Below are positions 1 to 7,623 of a DNA stretch of 64,000 nt, piece by piece. Each line of letters opens with the position of its first letter. The stretch's first letter is position 1. The stretch is from an uncultured Porphyromonadaceae bacterium. Lineage in GTDB: Bacteria; Bacteroidota; Bacteroidia; Bacteroidales; Muribaculaceae. Under the pieces are notes generated by a model that was not told the DNA's origin, did not search any database, and was given only the letters and a program-made list of their open reading frames with translations. The stretch lies in contig CANPGB010000004.1 of assembly GCA_947573485.1 (NCBI GenBank), positions 62,001 through 126,000 on the forward strand, read 5' to 3'. The position numbers and the translations under genes were made by a program.

Positions 1-277
1 CGTTCTCGGTCATTATTTCATTTATCACTCCGCCTTCGCGCGACCAGCGGTTGTTGTTGCCCATGTGCGAGGTGGCACCCAGGGCCCACAGACGTACCTC
101 GCTCGAAGCGTTGCCGCCGAGCACGGGGCGGTCCTGCACAAGCACCACATGTGCCCCGTGGCGCGCTGCCGTGAGGGCGCAGCATACGCCCGTCAGGCCA
201 CCGCCGATTACAATGATGTCGCCGGTGACAGTATCGCACTTTGGGGTGCGCGATGCTACAAATCCTTGACTGTTCAT
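1..277 (-). CDS. FAD-dependent oxidoreductase (FAD_oxidored/PF12831-like), N-terminal part only; continues beyond window start
   Basis: Minus-strand reading from ATG at 277 gives MNSQGFVASRTPKCDTVTGDIIVIGGGLTGVCCALTAARHGAHVVLVQDRPVLGGNASSEVRLWALGATSHMGNN; GGGxxG dinucleotide-binding motif and VLGGNxSSEVR motif. Confidence 0.85.
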   Translation of the reverse strand, partial: MNSQGFVASRTPKCDTVTGDIIVIGGGLTGVCCALTAARHGAHVVLVQDRPVLGGNASSEVRLWALGATSHMGNNNRWSREGGVINEIMTEN

Positions 278-302
278 AGATGGTTTTATAGTGTTTTTTT
301 CT

Positions 303-1949
303 TTATTTTCGGAAACGGATAATCAGACCTGCCGCAAGCACTATGCACCCCATGGTCGCTGGCACATACTGCGAGCTGTCGGCAAGCAGGCCGAGCACTG
401 TTATCAGCACACCGGCAAGACTTATGCTCAGCCCCAACACACGGCGGGTGAAGCGGTTGGCAGCCTGACCCTCTTCGGTCACCGCGGCTGCGGCGGCATC
501 GGCACGGCTCTCTTCCTTGCTGTACTCAAGGTAGCGCGGGTCTACATAGGCGCGGCTCCACAGGTAAAGCTCGGTGATTATAAGCAGAACCACAGGCACG
601 AAGGCGCCAACGGCCATTTCGGCTCCACGGCTGAGCGTCACTCCCGCAAGAGGCAGCGCGAACTTGCACGAGAGGGTTATACCAAGGCTTATCAAGGTCA
701 CCGAGAGCACCGTGCGCGCGTTCTGACGCTTGCTGAAAAGCGACCAGATAACGGGCAGATACAGGGGAACTCCCGTGAGCGCCGCTACGCTTATCACCAC
801 GTTCACAATGCCGCCCATGCTCTTCACAAGCAGTGCCACAACAAGGGCGAGCAAGCCGAAGCCAAGGGTCGAAAGGCGTGCAACAAGCATAAGGGTGCGG
901 TCGCTCGCCGAAGGCACGAGGCGACGGAAAATATCGTTGGTAAACACGCCCGCAGAAATATTCAGAGTGGCGTTCAGAGAGCTCGCTGTGGCAAAAATCA
1001 TACCGCCGAGCATAAGGCCCAGCAGGCCACCGGGCATGGCAAGTTTGCACATCAGCAGGTAGGCGTTCTCGTTATCGAGACCCGTAAGACCGGGGTCATA
1101 CACGCGGTAGAGCATCGGGGGCAGCATCCACAGAAGGGCGCTCACAAGGTAGAGGGCCCCGAAAAGCCAACCCACCTTGCGGCTGTCGCCGGGTGTCTTC
1201 ACTGAGGTATAGCGCTGAACATATGCCCAGTTGCCGCCAAGGAAGAAGGAGTTGTACACGCAGAAAGCTATCAGGAACCACCACGAGTACTCGCCATGAA
1301 CGGGCATCCCGAAATTCTCGGGGACGGCGGCAAGGAAGGCCTCTACGCCTCCAACTTTCTCAAACGACAGCGGCACAACGATTATCACTGCCGAGAAAAG
1401 TATCACAAACTGCAGAACATCGGTAACAACCACGCCGCGCAGGCCGCCTATCGAAACATAAATCATGCTGAACACGCCCAAGGCGAGTATCGACCACGTA
1501 AGCGGTATTCCCGCAGCTACCTCAACGATTTTCGCCACAGGATAAAGAAAACTGCCCGTGGTGAATACCGATACTATAAGGAAAATATATGTATAGAATT
1601 TCTGTACACGCACGCCAAGGCGGTCGTTGATATAGCCTGCCGCCGTTAGCGCCTGCGTCCGTTGCCAGCGCGGTGCTATCCATGTGCCCACGGCGAAACC
1701 GGCTATCGACATCGTAAGCTGAATCATTACGGCAACAAATCCGTAGGAGTAAGCTATGGAGCCCCACACTACAAAGGTGCCGGCCGAGAAGAAGCCCATG
1801 AAGAGCGAGAGGCCGTTCATACCCCAGGGTACATTGCCGCCTCCGGCAAAGAAACTTTTCATGTCTTTGCCCGTGCGCGAGAAGGCGATGCCCGTGGCAA
1901 GGACGCCTATCGAAAAGAGGACGATTGTGATAAGATCGAGATTGTTCAT
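303..1949 (-). CDS. Sodium:solute symporter (SSS family)
   Basis: 548 aa polytopic membrane protein with SSS-like sequence; CAAATTTA (TAAATTTG on minus) promoter motif at 1998-2005. Confidence 0.85.
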   Translation of the reverse strand: MNNLDLITIVLFSIGVLATGIAFSRTGKDMKSFFAGGGNVPWGMNGLSLFMGFFSAGTFVVWGSIAYSYGFVAVMIQLTMSIAGFAVGTWIAPRWQRTQALTAAGYINDRLGVRVQKFYTYIFLIVSVFTTGSFLYPVAKIVEVAAGIPLTWSILALGVFSMIYVSIGGLRGVVVTDVLQFVILFSAVIIVVPLSFEKVGGVEAFLAAVPENFGMPVHGEYSWWFLIAFCVYNSFFLGGNWAYVQRYTSVKTPGDSRKVGWLFGALYLVSALLWMLPPMLYRVYDPGLTGLDNENAYLLMCKLAMPGGLLGLMLGGMIFATASSLNATLNISAGVFTNDIFRRLVPSASDRTLMLVARLSTLGFGLLALVVALLVKSMGGIVNVVISVAALTGVPLYLPVIWSLFSKRQNARTVLSVTLISLGITLSCKFALPLAGVTLSRGAEMAVGAFVPVVLLIITELYLWSRAYVDPRYLEYSKEESRADAAAAAVTEEGQAANRFTRRVLGLSISLAGVLITVLGLLADSSQYVPATMGCIVLAAGLIIRFRK

Positions 1950-1997
1950 TGCTTGGTTTTCGGTTTAAGGTGTGCGGCCTTTTTAGCTTCCGCTCTG

Positions 1998-2005
1998 CAA
2001 ATTTA
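1998..2005 (-). promoter_or_regulatory. Bacteroidetes-type -7 element (TAAATTTG) upstream of the symporter
   Basis: Match to TAnnTTTG about 50 bp upstream of the start at 1949. Confidence 0.5.
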
Positions 2006-2050
2006 TTAATTACAAAGCATAGATTTTCATAAACTTACAACAAAATTAAC

Positions 2051-2086
2051 GGGAACGTTTGCGGTAATTTTTCGCAAACGTTTCCG
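2051..2086. promoter_or_regulatory. Candidate LacI-family operator pair
   Basis: GGGAACGTTTGCG-gtaattttt-CGCAAACGTTTCC: 13-bp arms with one mismatch, each arm holding a palindromic AACGTT core, centres 23 bp apart; next to a LacI regulator gene. Confidence 0.55.
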
Positions 2087-2157
2087 TTCCGGAATCATAA
2101 TTCTTTCGGTTCCTTACTGTGCAGTAATTAAGGAAATAAGCCTTGTGCTCACCCCTT

Positions 2158-2250
2158 CCCCCGGAGGGGGTAAAGCTGGTTAACCGGGGGTGCATGTCAC
2201 CCCCGGCAGAGGGCCTGCGGAGGCCATGCCGTGCCGGAGGTACAGTACCG
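2158..2250 (+). repeat. Multi-hairpin repeat element, copy A (H1-linker-H2-H3-H4)
   Basis: CCCCC-GGA-GGGGG; TAAAGCTGGTTAA; CCGGGGGTG-CATGT-CACCCCCGG; GGCCT-GCGG-AGGCC; GTGCC-GGA-GGTAC; related in inverted orientation to copies at 56.5-57.1 kb. Confidence 0.75.
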
Positions 2251-2280
2251 GGTCTCCCCCCTTTTGGTAGCAACTCTTTG

Positions 2281-2307
2281 GTGTCGTGCGAGGGCGGAAA
2301 GCCCGAG
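2281..2307 (+). repeat. GTGCGAGGGCGGAAAGCCCGAG repeat, solitary copy
   Basis: TCGTGCGAGGGCGGAAAGCCCGAG, near-identical to copies at 6492, 6596 and 6687. Confidence 0.8.
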
Positions 2308-2312
2308 TGTGC

Positions 2313-3329
2313 TCACTCCGCCGCCACCGACGAGTCACGCACATTGAGCGTTGCGTCGAGGTACACCGTGCGTGGCTCCACATGCCGCTCGGCTTTGAGC
2401 TGCCTGATGAGCAGGCGCGCTGCCTCGCGCCCCATTTCCTTCATCGGCTGAAGCACGGTGGTGAGCTGAGGCTCCACGACGGTGGCCATCGAGCCCTCGC
2501 TGAAGCCTACGATAGCCACATCCTGCGGTATGCGCTTCCCGGCAGCTTTCAGAGCCTTCATCGCTCCTATCGCCACAGGGTCGTTGAACGCGAAAATGGC
2601 ATCGGGCAGTGGCTCGCCGCTGTCTATTATGCGCTGCATGGCTTCCCGCCCGTCTTTTATAAAGATTCCCGCAGTGCGCACCTTACCCTCGGGGTCGAGC
2701 CCGGCCTTGGTGAGCGCGCGGGCAAAGCCCTCGGCACGCATTGGCGTGATACTGAGGTTCACGGGGCCGCCAAGGTGCAGTATATTGCGCCGACCGGTGT
2801 CTATAAGGTGGTCGACGGCGAGCTCGGCCATATCGGCGTCATTGATAAGAACTTTCGATACCTTGATCGACGGGCAGCGGTTGAAGAAAACCATGGGCGT
2901 GCCGCGGTCCATAAGGTTGCGGTACTCGGCCTCGTTGCCGCCCTCGTTGGTGACCGACATTATTATGCCGTCAACAAGATACTCCTCCATAACGCGCATG
3001 TTCTCAAGCTCCTGCTCGCGGTTCTCGTTGCTCTGTGAGATAATCATGCGGTAGTTCTCGCGTGCAAGCTCCTCCTGGATACCGAGCACTACGTTCGGAA
3101 AGAAGCTGCTCACAAACTCGGGGATGATTATGCCTATTATACCCGTGTGCTTGTTCTGCAGGTTGCGGGCGTTGGGGTTGGGACGGTAATTGAGTTTCTT
3201 TGCCGTCTCGAGAACTTTGTCGCGGGTCTCTCGTTTCACGTCCCACGCATCCGACAGGGCGCGCGATACAGTCGAAGTCGAGATTCCAAGTTCTCTTGCA
3301 ATATCTTTGATCGTAACGTGGTTTTTCAT
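2313..3329 (-). CDS. LacI family transcriptional regulator
   Basis: Start at MKNHVTIKDIARELGISTSTVSRALSD (LacI HTH) followed by periplasmic-binding-like domain; TATCTTTG motif at 3354-3361. Confidence 0.92.
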   Translation of the reverse strand: MKNHVTIKDIARELGISTSTVSRALSDAWDVKRETRDKVLETAKKLNYRPNPNARNLQNKHTGIIGIIIPEFVSSFFPNVVLGIQEELARENYRMIISQSNENREQELENMRVMEEYLVDGIIMSVTNEGGNEAEYRNLMDRGTPMVFFNRCPSIKVSKVLINDADMAELAVDHLIDTGRRNILHLGGPVNLSITPMRAEGFARALTKAGLDPEGKVRTAGIFIKDGREAMQRIIDSGEPLPDAIFAFNDPVAIGAMKALKAAGKRIPQDVAIVGFSEGSMATVVEPQLTTVLQPMKEMGREAARLLIRQLKAERHVEPRTVYLDATLNVRDSSVAAE

Positions 3330-3353
3330 GCGGTGGTAAGGTATAATATTTTG

Positions 3354-3361
3354 CAAAGATA
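3354..3361 (-). promoter_or_regulatory. -7 element TATCTTTG for the LacI gene
   Basis: CAAAGATA on plus, 25 bp upstream of the start. Confidence 0.5.
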
Positions 3362-3421
3362 AGTAATTTAGCAATTGTTCCACACCTCCGCAACACCCCC
3401 GGATATGTTGTAAAACATACC

Positions 3422-3454
3422 TTTTGCTTCTCTCAAAAACTTTGATTACTTTTG
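3422..3454 (+). promoter_or_regulatory. Promoter (TTTG ... TACTTTTG) for the AAA/PD-(D/E)XK gene
   Basis: TTTG at 3422 and TACTTTTG at 3447-3454, spacer about 21 bp, ATG at 3483. Confidence 0.55.
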
Positions 3455-3482
3455 CGTTACAAATTGTGCAATTCTTCAAGCT

Positions 3483-5051
3483 ATGAACAGTCAGTTATAC
3501 CCTATCGGCATACAGTCGTTCCCGCAGATACGCGAGAACGGATATCTATATGTCGATAAAACTGAGTATATCCACAACCTGGTATCCTCTGGAAAATATT
3601 ATTTTCTGAGTCGCCCCAGGCGCTTCGGAAAGTCGCTGTTCATCAGTACTCTCGAAGAATTTTTCAAAGGCAACCGTGCACTTTTCGAGGGGCTTGCCAT
3701 AAGCCGCTATGCCTATGATATGGAGCCGCACCCGGTGTTTCACCTCGATTTCACAGGCCGGAATTACAACACTCCCGGCAGTCTTGATGCACACCTCAAC
3801 AGCATGCTCGAGCGTTGGGAAGAGATTTACGGCGCCGAAAAGGCGCAACGTGCGCCCGAAGAGCGCTTTGAATATCTTATACTTCGGGCAAGGGAAATCT
3901 CCGGGAAGCAGGTTGTGATACTTATCGACGAGTACGACAAACCTCTCCTTGAGACTGCCGACCACCCTGAGTTGCAGGAAGCATTCCGCGACCGTCTAAG
4001 AGCCGTTTACGGCAATTTGAAAAAGCTTGACGGGGATATTCGTTTCGCTTTTCTTACCGGAGTTACCAAATTCGGACATCTGAGTATTTTCAGCGACCTT
4101 AACAATCTGAGGGATATATCCATGGAGAGCGCTTTCGGCGGTATCTGCGGAATCACCGAGCACGAACTCCACTCTTATTTCGACGATGGCGTGGCCGCTT
4201 TTGCTTCGGCAAACGGCATAGGAATCGAAGAGGCTTATGGCCTGCTCAGGCAGAACTACGACGGCTATCACTTCGCGCCGGTAGCTTCTCCCGATGTTTA
4301 CAATCCATTCAGCCTGCTCATTTGCCTTACACGCAAGTGGATAGGCGACTATTGGTTTCAGACAGGCACACCTTCGTTCCTCATAAAAATGATTAAGGCA
4401 AGGCATATTTCGCTTGAATCACTCGGAAAACTTGAAGTACGCCAGTCTGAGATTGAAAATGTGTCGTTCGATATGCGCTCGAGCCTTTACCCGGTGCTCT
4501 ATCAGGCCGGATATCTGACGATAAAAGCCTATCGTCCGGAGACGAGAACCCTTACTCTCGGGTTCCCTAACAGGGAGGTCGAAGAGGGATTCTTCATGCA
4601 GCTCATGAAAGTTTATGCGGCTCATGCTGAGATTGATTCCGGATTCAGCATTGTGAAATTCTACGATGATGTCTGTGAGGGCCGCCCGCAAGATTTCATG
4701 CAGAGGTTGCAGAGTATTTTCTCCGATTTCAACCGCGAGGGTTTCAATCACGTCAATCTCGAACAACATTATCAGGATATTACCTATATCATCATGAAGC
4801 TTCTCGGCTTTATGACGCATATAGAGTACCGCACTGCTTCGGGGCGCATCGATATGCTCGTCGAAACTCCCAGCTTTATCTACCTTTTTGAATTTAAAAT
4901 GGATAAATCGGCCGAAGAGGCAATAGCGCAGATTGATTCAAAGGATTACCTGCTACCTTTCAAGGCCGACAACCGACGCCTTATAAAAATCGGAGCCAAC
5001 TTTTCAAGCAAACTGCGTAGCATAGACAGTTGGCTGATTGTTGAAGCTTGA
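3483..5051 (+). CDS. AAA-ATPase-like / PD-(D/E)XK nuclease domain protein (AAA-ATPase_like + PDDEXK_9 type)
   Basis: Walker A RPRRFGKSLF, Walker B VVILIDEYDKPL, C-terminal GRIDMLVETPSFIYLFEFKMD nuclease-like motif. Confidence 0.88.
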   Translation: MNSQLYPIGIQSFPQIRENGYLYVDKTEYIHNLVSSGKYYFLSRPRRFGKSLFISTLEEFFKGNRALFEGLAISRYAYDMEPHPVFHLDFTGRNYNTPGSLDAHLNSMLERWEEIYGAEKAQRAPEERFEYLILRAREISGKQVVILIDEYDKPLLETADHPELQEAFRDRLRAVYGNLKKLDGDIRFAFLTGVTKFGHLSIFSDLNNLRDISMESAFGGICGITEHELHSYFDDGVAAFASANGIGIEEAYGLLRQNYDGYHFAPVASPDVYNPFSLLICLTRKWIGDYWFQTGTPSFLIKMIKARHISLESLGKLEVRQSEIENVSFDMRSSLYPVLYQAGYLTIKAYRPETRTLTLGFPNREVEEGFFMQLMKVYAAHAEIDSGFSIVKFYDDVCEGRPQDFMQRLQSIFSDFNREGFNHVNLEQHYQDITYIIMKLLGFMTHIEYRTASGRIDMLVETPSFIYLFEFKMDKSAEEAIAQIDSKDYLLPFKADNRRLIKIGANFSSKLRSIDSWLIVEA

Positions 5052-5093
5052 TAGCAGGAGGTGCTCTTCTCGGCTTTTTTCCGTAACTTTGCA

Positions 5094-5101
5094 CCACTTA
5101 A
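5094..5101 (+). promoter_or_regulatory. -7 element TAACTTTG
   Basis: TAACTTTG 16 bp before ATG 5117. Confidence 0.5.
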
Positions 5102-5116
5102 TTCTTCAAGGGCACA

Positions 5117-6475
5117 ATGAAACACTATTTTACCGCATTTTTACTCCTCCTCATAGCAGGCTCTGCAATGGCTGCTGAGCGCTCGTTCACCATACGTTTC
5201 GGAGCCGCCACGGCATCTACGGCCTCGCTCACAAACGATAACTTCATCTCTGCCGTAAGCGCCGGGGCCGATTATATCGACCACGTTACAAGCGTTGTAT
5301 CGGTATTCCCCGAGAAAGATGCAATTCGCCTTTCATCGAACAACCGCAACGGTAAATTCAACATACACCTGGCCGACGACGCCTGCGTGGTGGCTACAAA
5401 AATTGTGATCGACGCACGCCGATACGACAACGACCGCGACGCCGAGGCTGCTCTCATGATTAACTCGGAGACTTTCTACATAACCTCGCCCGCCGACGAA
5501 CTCTATACCCTTTACATACCCTCGCGCCCCGAGAAAACCCTCACAAACATCATTGTAGACGCTGAGCGCCGTGTGTATCTCAACGCCATAACCGTGTACT
5601 ACGACGATTCCAAGGGCGACGTCGGCCCCGTGCTCGAGACTGTCGCTGCGCCCGTATTCACCCCCGGCGCCGGTACCGTTACCGCAGGCACGCGTGTGGA
5701 GATGAAGTCGGCAACCGTAGGAGCGCAGATTTACTATACTATCGACGGCACCGAGCCGTCGTCGGCAGCTCTGCTCTACGAGGCTCCCGTGGAGATTAGC
5801 CACGACATCACCCTGCGTGCCTTCGCCGTGGCCGACGGCATGAAGCCCTCGGCTATTGTCTCTGCCGACTTCAAGGTGCGCAACCCGCAGGCCACCCTCG
5901 AGTCGTATTTCAACTTCGCCGAGCCTGAAACTCTTAACCCCGCCGTAGCCGCTCCTGCCGTTAAAGAAGCCGTTGACCTCGACGGACGCACCTTCTCCGA
6001 CGGCGACGTTGCCGTAAGCTTCACAGCTGCCGAAGACGGCAACACCCATGTGCGCCTCTATGGCTCATACGACGCCGGAACCGACCTCCGCATCTATAAC
6101 GGCGACGTAATGACAATCCGCTCGCTCAACCCCGCTTTCGTTATCACAGGTGCCGAAGTCACCGTCTCGCTCAGCGGTGCCAACTCCGACGCCTGGTTCC
6201 TGCCCTCGGCAGGCGAGTGGGTCTGGGAACGCAACTGCTGGGAACCCGGCGACGAAGCTGTGACCGAACTCGCCCTCGCATCGTGGATGCAGAGCAGCAT
6301 AACAGAGCTCCGCGTGACCCTCGACCAGACATCAGGTGCCGCTCTCACCCCGGCCGCTACCGTCGCCCCCGTCTACTACAACCTCCAGGGTGTGCGCGTG
6401 GCCAACCCCACCACCGGCCTCTACATTAAGCTCACCCCGCAAGGAGCCTCTAAAATCCTCATACGCGCCGAGTAA
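5117..6475 (+). CDS. Secreted protein with chitobiase/beta-hexosaminidase C-terminal-like domain and C-terminal YYNLQGVRVANP...GLYI domain
   Basis: Signal peptide; VEMKSATVGAQIYYTIDGTEPSSAALLYEAPVEI typical of CHB_HEX_C_1; conserved C-terminal motif. Confidence 0.75.
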   Translation: MKHYFTAFLLLLIAGSAMAAERSFTIRFGAATASTASLTNDNFISAVSAGADYIDHVTSVVSVFPEKDAIRLSSNNRNGKFNIHLADDACVVATKIVIDARRYDNDRDAEAALMINSETFYITSPADELYTLYIPSRPEKTLTNIIVDAERRVYLNAITVYYDDSKGDVGPVLETVAAPVFTPGAGTVTAGTRVEMKSATVGAQIYYTIDGTEPSSAALLYEAPVEISHDITLRAFAVADGMKPSAIVSADFKVRNPQATLESYFNFAEPETLNPAVAAPAVKEAVDLDGRTFSDGDVAVSFTAAEDGNTHVRLYGSYDAGTDLRIYNGDVMTIRSLNPAFVITGAEVTVSLSGANSDAWFLPSAGEWVWERNCWEPGDEAVTELALASWMQSSITELRVTLDQTSGAALTPAATVAPVYYNLQGVRVANPTTGLYIKLTPQGASKILIRAE

Positions 6476-6484
6476 AGCGGCCAC

Positions 6485-6711
6485 CTTTGAAGTTGTGCGA
6501 GGGCGGAAAGCCCGAGCCCTGCGCCACATAATTTGTTCATGCAAGGTGGCTTCAGCCACCGCATCAGCACCCACGCAAGAGCAGGCTGCTTTGAAGTTGT
6601 GCGAGGGCGGAAAGCCCGAGCCCCGCGCCACATAATTTGTTTAGGCAAGGTGGCTTCAGCCACCGCATCAGCCTTACCCCTTTGGAGTTGTGCGAGGGCG
6701 GAAAGCCCGAG
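6485..6711 (+). repeat. Three direct copies of the GTTGTGCGAGGGCGGAAAGCCCGAG repeat; two carry a GGTGGC-TTCA-GCCACC hairpin module
   Basis: Copies start at 6492, 6596, 6687; hairpins at 6545-6560 and 6649-6664; shared GCGCCACATAATTTGTT spacer. Confidence 0.9.
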
Positions 6712-6749
6712 TTCGGGTTTCCCACGCATCACTGCAAAAGCCCGCACCC

Positions 6750-6757
6750 TATCTTTG
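6750..6757 (+). promoter_or_regulatory. -7 element TATCTTTG upstream of the 6812 ORF
   Basis: Consensus match 55 bp upstream of ATG 6812. Confidence 0.45.
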
Positions 6758-6763
6758 CACCAT

Positions 6764-6790
6764 CACTTTACCCTTTTGCCTTTTGCCTTA
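6764..6790 (+). repeat. Heptad repeat (CCTTTTG-type) upstream of the 6812 ORF
   Basis: actttac ccttttg ccttttg cctta in 7-nt phase. Confidence 0.6.
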
Positions 6791-6812
6791 AGGCCGAAGG
6801 CTTTCGGCCTTA
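6789..6812 (+). promoter_or_regulatory. 10-bp hairpin abutting the start codon of the 6812 ORF
   Basis: TAAGGCCGAA-GGCT-TTCGGCCTTA; last stem base is the A of ATG. Confidence 0.6.
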
Positions 6813-7534
6813 TGCTCACCCCGCTCCCACATAAGCTCCGCCGCAGGCGCCCCCGCCCCGATATCACCGCTGAATTTCAGCGGTGGTACGGTCGCGCACT
6901 CCGTTGGTGGGAGCGCAAAGCCATCTACACCCTCGAGCGTCAGCGCCGCCAAGGCCTCACCATTAGAGCCCAAATTATCGACTGGCCCGGTACCGACACC
7001 ACCCCCGTCATCACAGCCTACATAAACTGGCTACTAACCCGTGCCGAGTGGGCCGAAGTCGCCATTGTCTCAAAAACCACAAAAGAGGCAAAAGAGATAG
7101 CCAAAAGCATCGACCGCAAGCAGGTATTCACAGCCTCCCACCGCAAGGCCGACCGGCTCCGAGGCTGCAACTTCCACATCTGCCTCATACATAATCTCTC
7201 AAATAAAGACTGGCGTACAGTCAACTCAGCCCTTGCCCCCATCATCCCCGACTACGGCATGGGCTGCGCCATTATCTACCACACAGGCAGCGGCACACGC
7301 ACGCCTGAGCTCCCTCCCGCCTTCATGCCACAGCCCACAATACGCGAGTATAAACAGCTCCACCCACACATACCCTTCGACCGCCCCGAGTCAATAGAAG
7401 CAGACCCCGACCCGCCCCCAAACAACTTAAAACTTTTGCCTTTTGACTCTTGCCTTTTGCCTTTAACCTTACCCATAGTCTTCTACGGGTCTGCGGCAGC
7501 TGCCCCGCCCCAATCGCAGCGAAGCGAAACTTGA
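6812..7534 (+). CDS. Hypothetical protein, terminase large-subunit-like P-loop fold with degenerate catalytic motifs (tentative)
   Basis: WPGTDTTPVITAYINWLL where a Walker A helix would lie; LRGCNFHICLIHNLSN resembles terminase LRG...hhhhDE; IIPDYGMGCAIIYHTGSG resembles the sTP/coupling region. Confidence 0.5.
   Translation: MLTPLPHKLRRRRPRPDITAEFQRWYGRALRWWERKAIYTLERQRRQGLTIRAQIIDWPGTDTTPVITAYINWLLTRAEWAEVAIVSKTTKEAKEIAKSIDRKQVFTASHRKADRLRGCNFHICLIHNLSNKDWRTVNSALAPIIPDYGMGCAIIYHTGSGTRTPELPPAFMPQPTIREYKQLHPHIPFDRPESIEADPDPPPNNLKLLPFDSCLLPLTLPIVFYGSAAAAPPQSQRSET
7424..7472 (+). repeat. Heptad repeat (GCCTTTT/GACTCTT type) at the 3' end of the 6812 ORF
   Basis: aactttt gcctttt gactctt gcctttt gccttta in 7-nt phase. 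Confidence 0.65.
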
Positions 7535-7563
7535 AATATTGATAAATATCACATGCCTATATC

Positions 7564-7600
7564 AAAATAAATAAGGCCGCACCCGGGTGGGCGCGGCCTT
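7564..7600 (-). terminator. Rho-independent terminator of the RND efflux operon
   Basis: Minus: AAGGCCGC-GCCCACCCGGGT-GCGGCCTT followed by ATTTATTTTG. Confidence 0.7.
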
Positions 7601-7623
7601 AGTGGTAATGGGGCAAGTTAATA

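Noticed and set aside
2158-2250. Ordinary rho-independent terminators
   Set aside because: Several stacked hairpins without U-tracts; nearby true terminators in this window (14194, 34101, 58224) do have T-runs
2180-2383. Short ORFs encoding RAFRPRTT(S/P)K or PRLTSF(T/R)PSG peptides in repeats (also 6332-6747 and 56754-57141)
   Set aside because: They arise from repeat DNA read in several frames; conserved features are stems and loops, not reading frame
3330-3479. Upstream extension of the LacI ORF (MKNCTICNAKV...)
   Set aside because: The HTH begins at MKNHVTIKDIA, and a TATCTTTG promoter motif lies inside the extension
6812-7534. Prophage remnant
   Set aside because: No other phage-like gene, integrase or att-like structure nearby; only the single terminase-like ORF supports it
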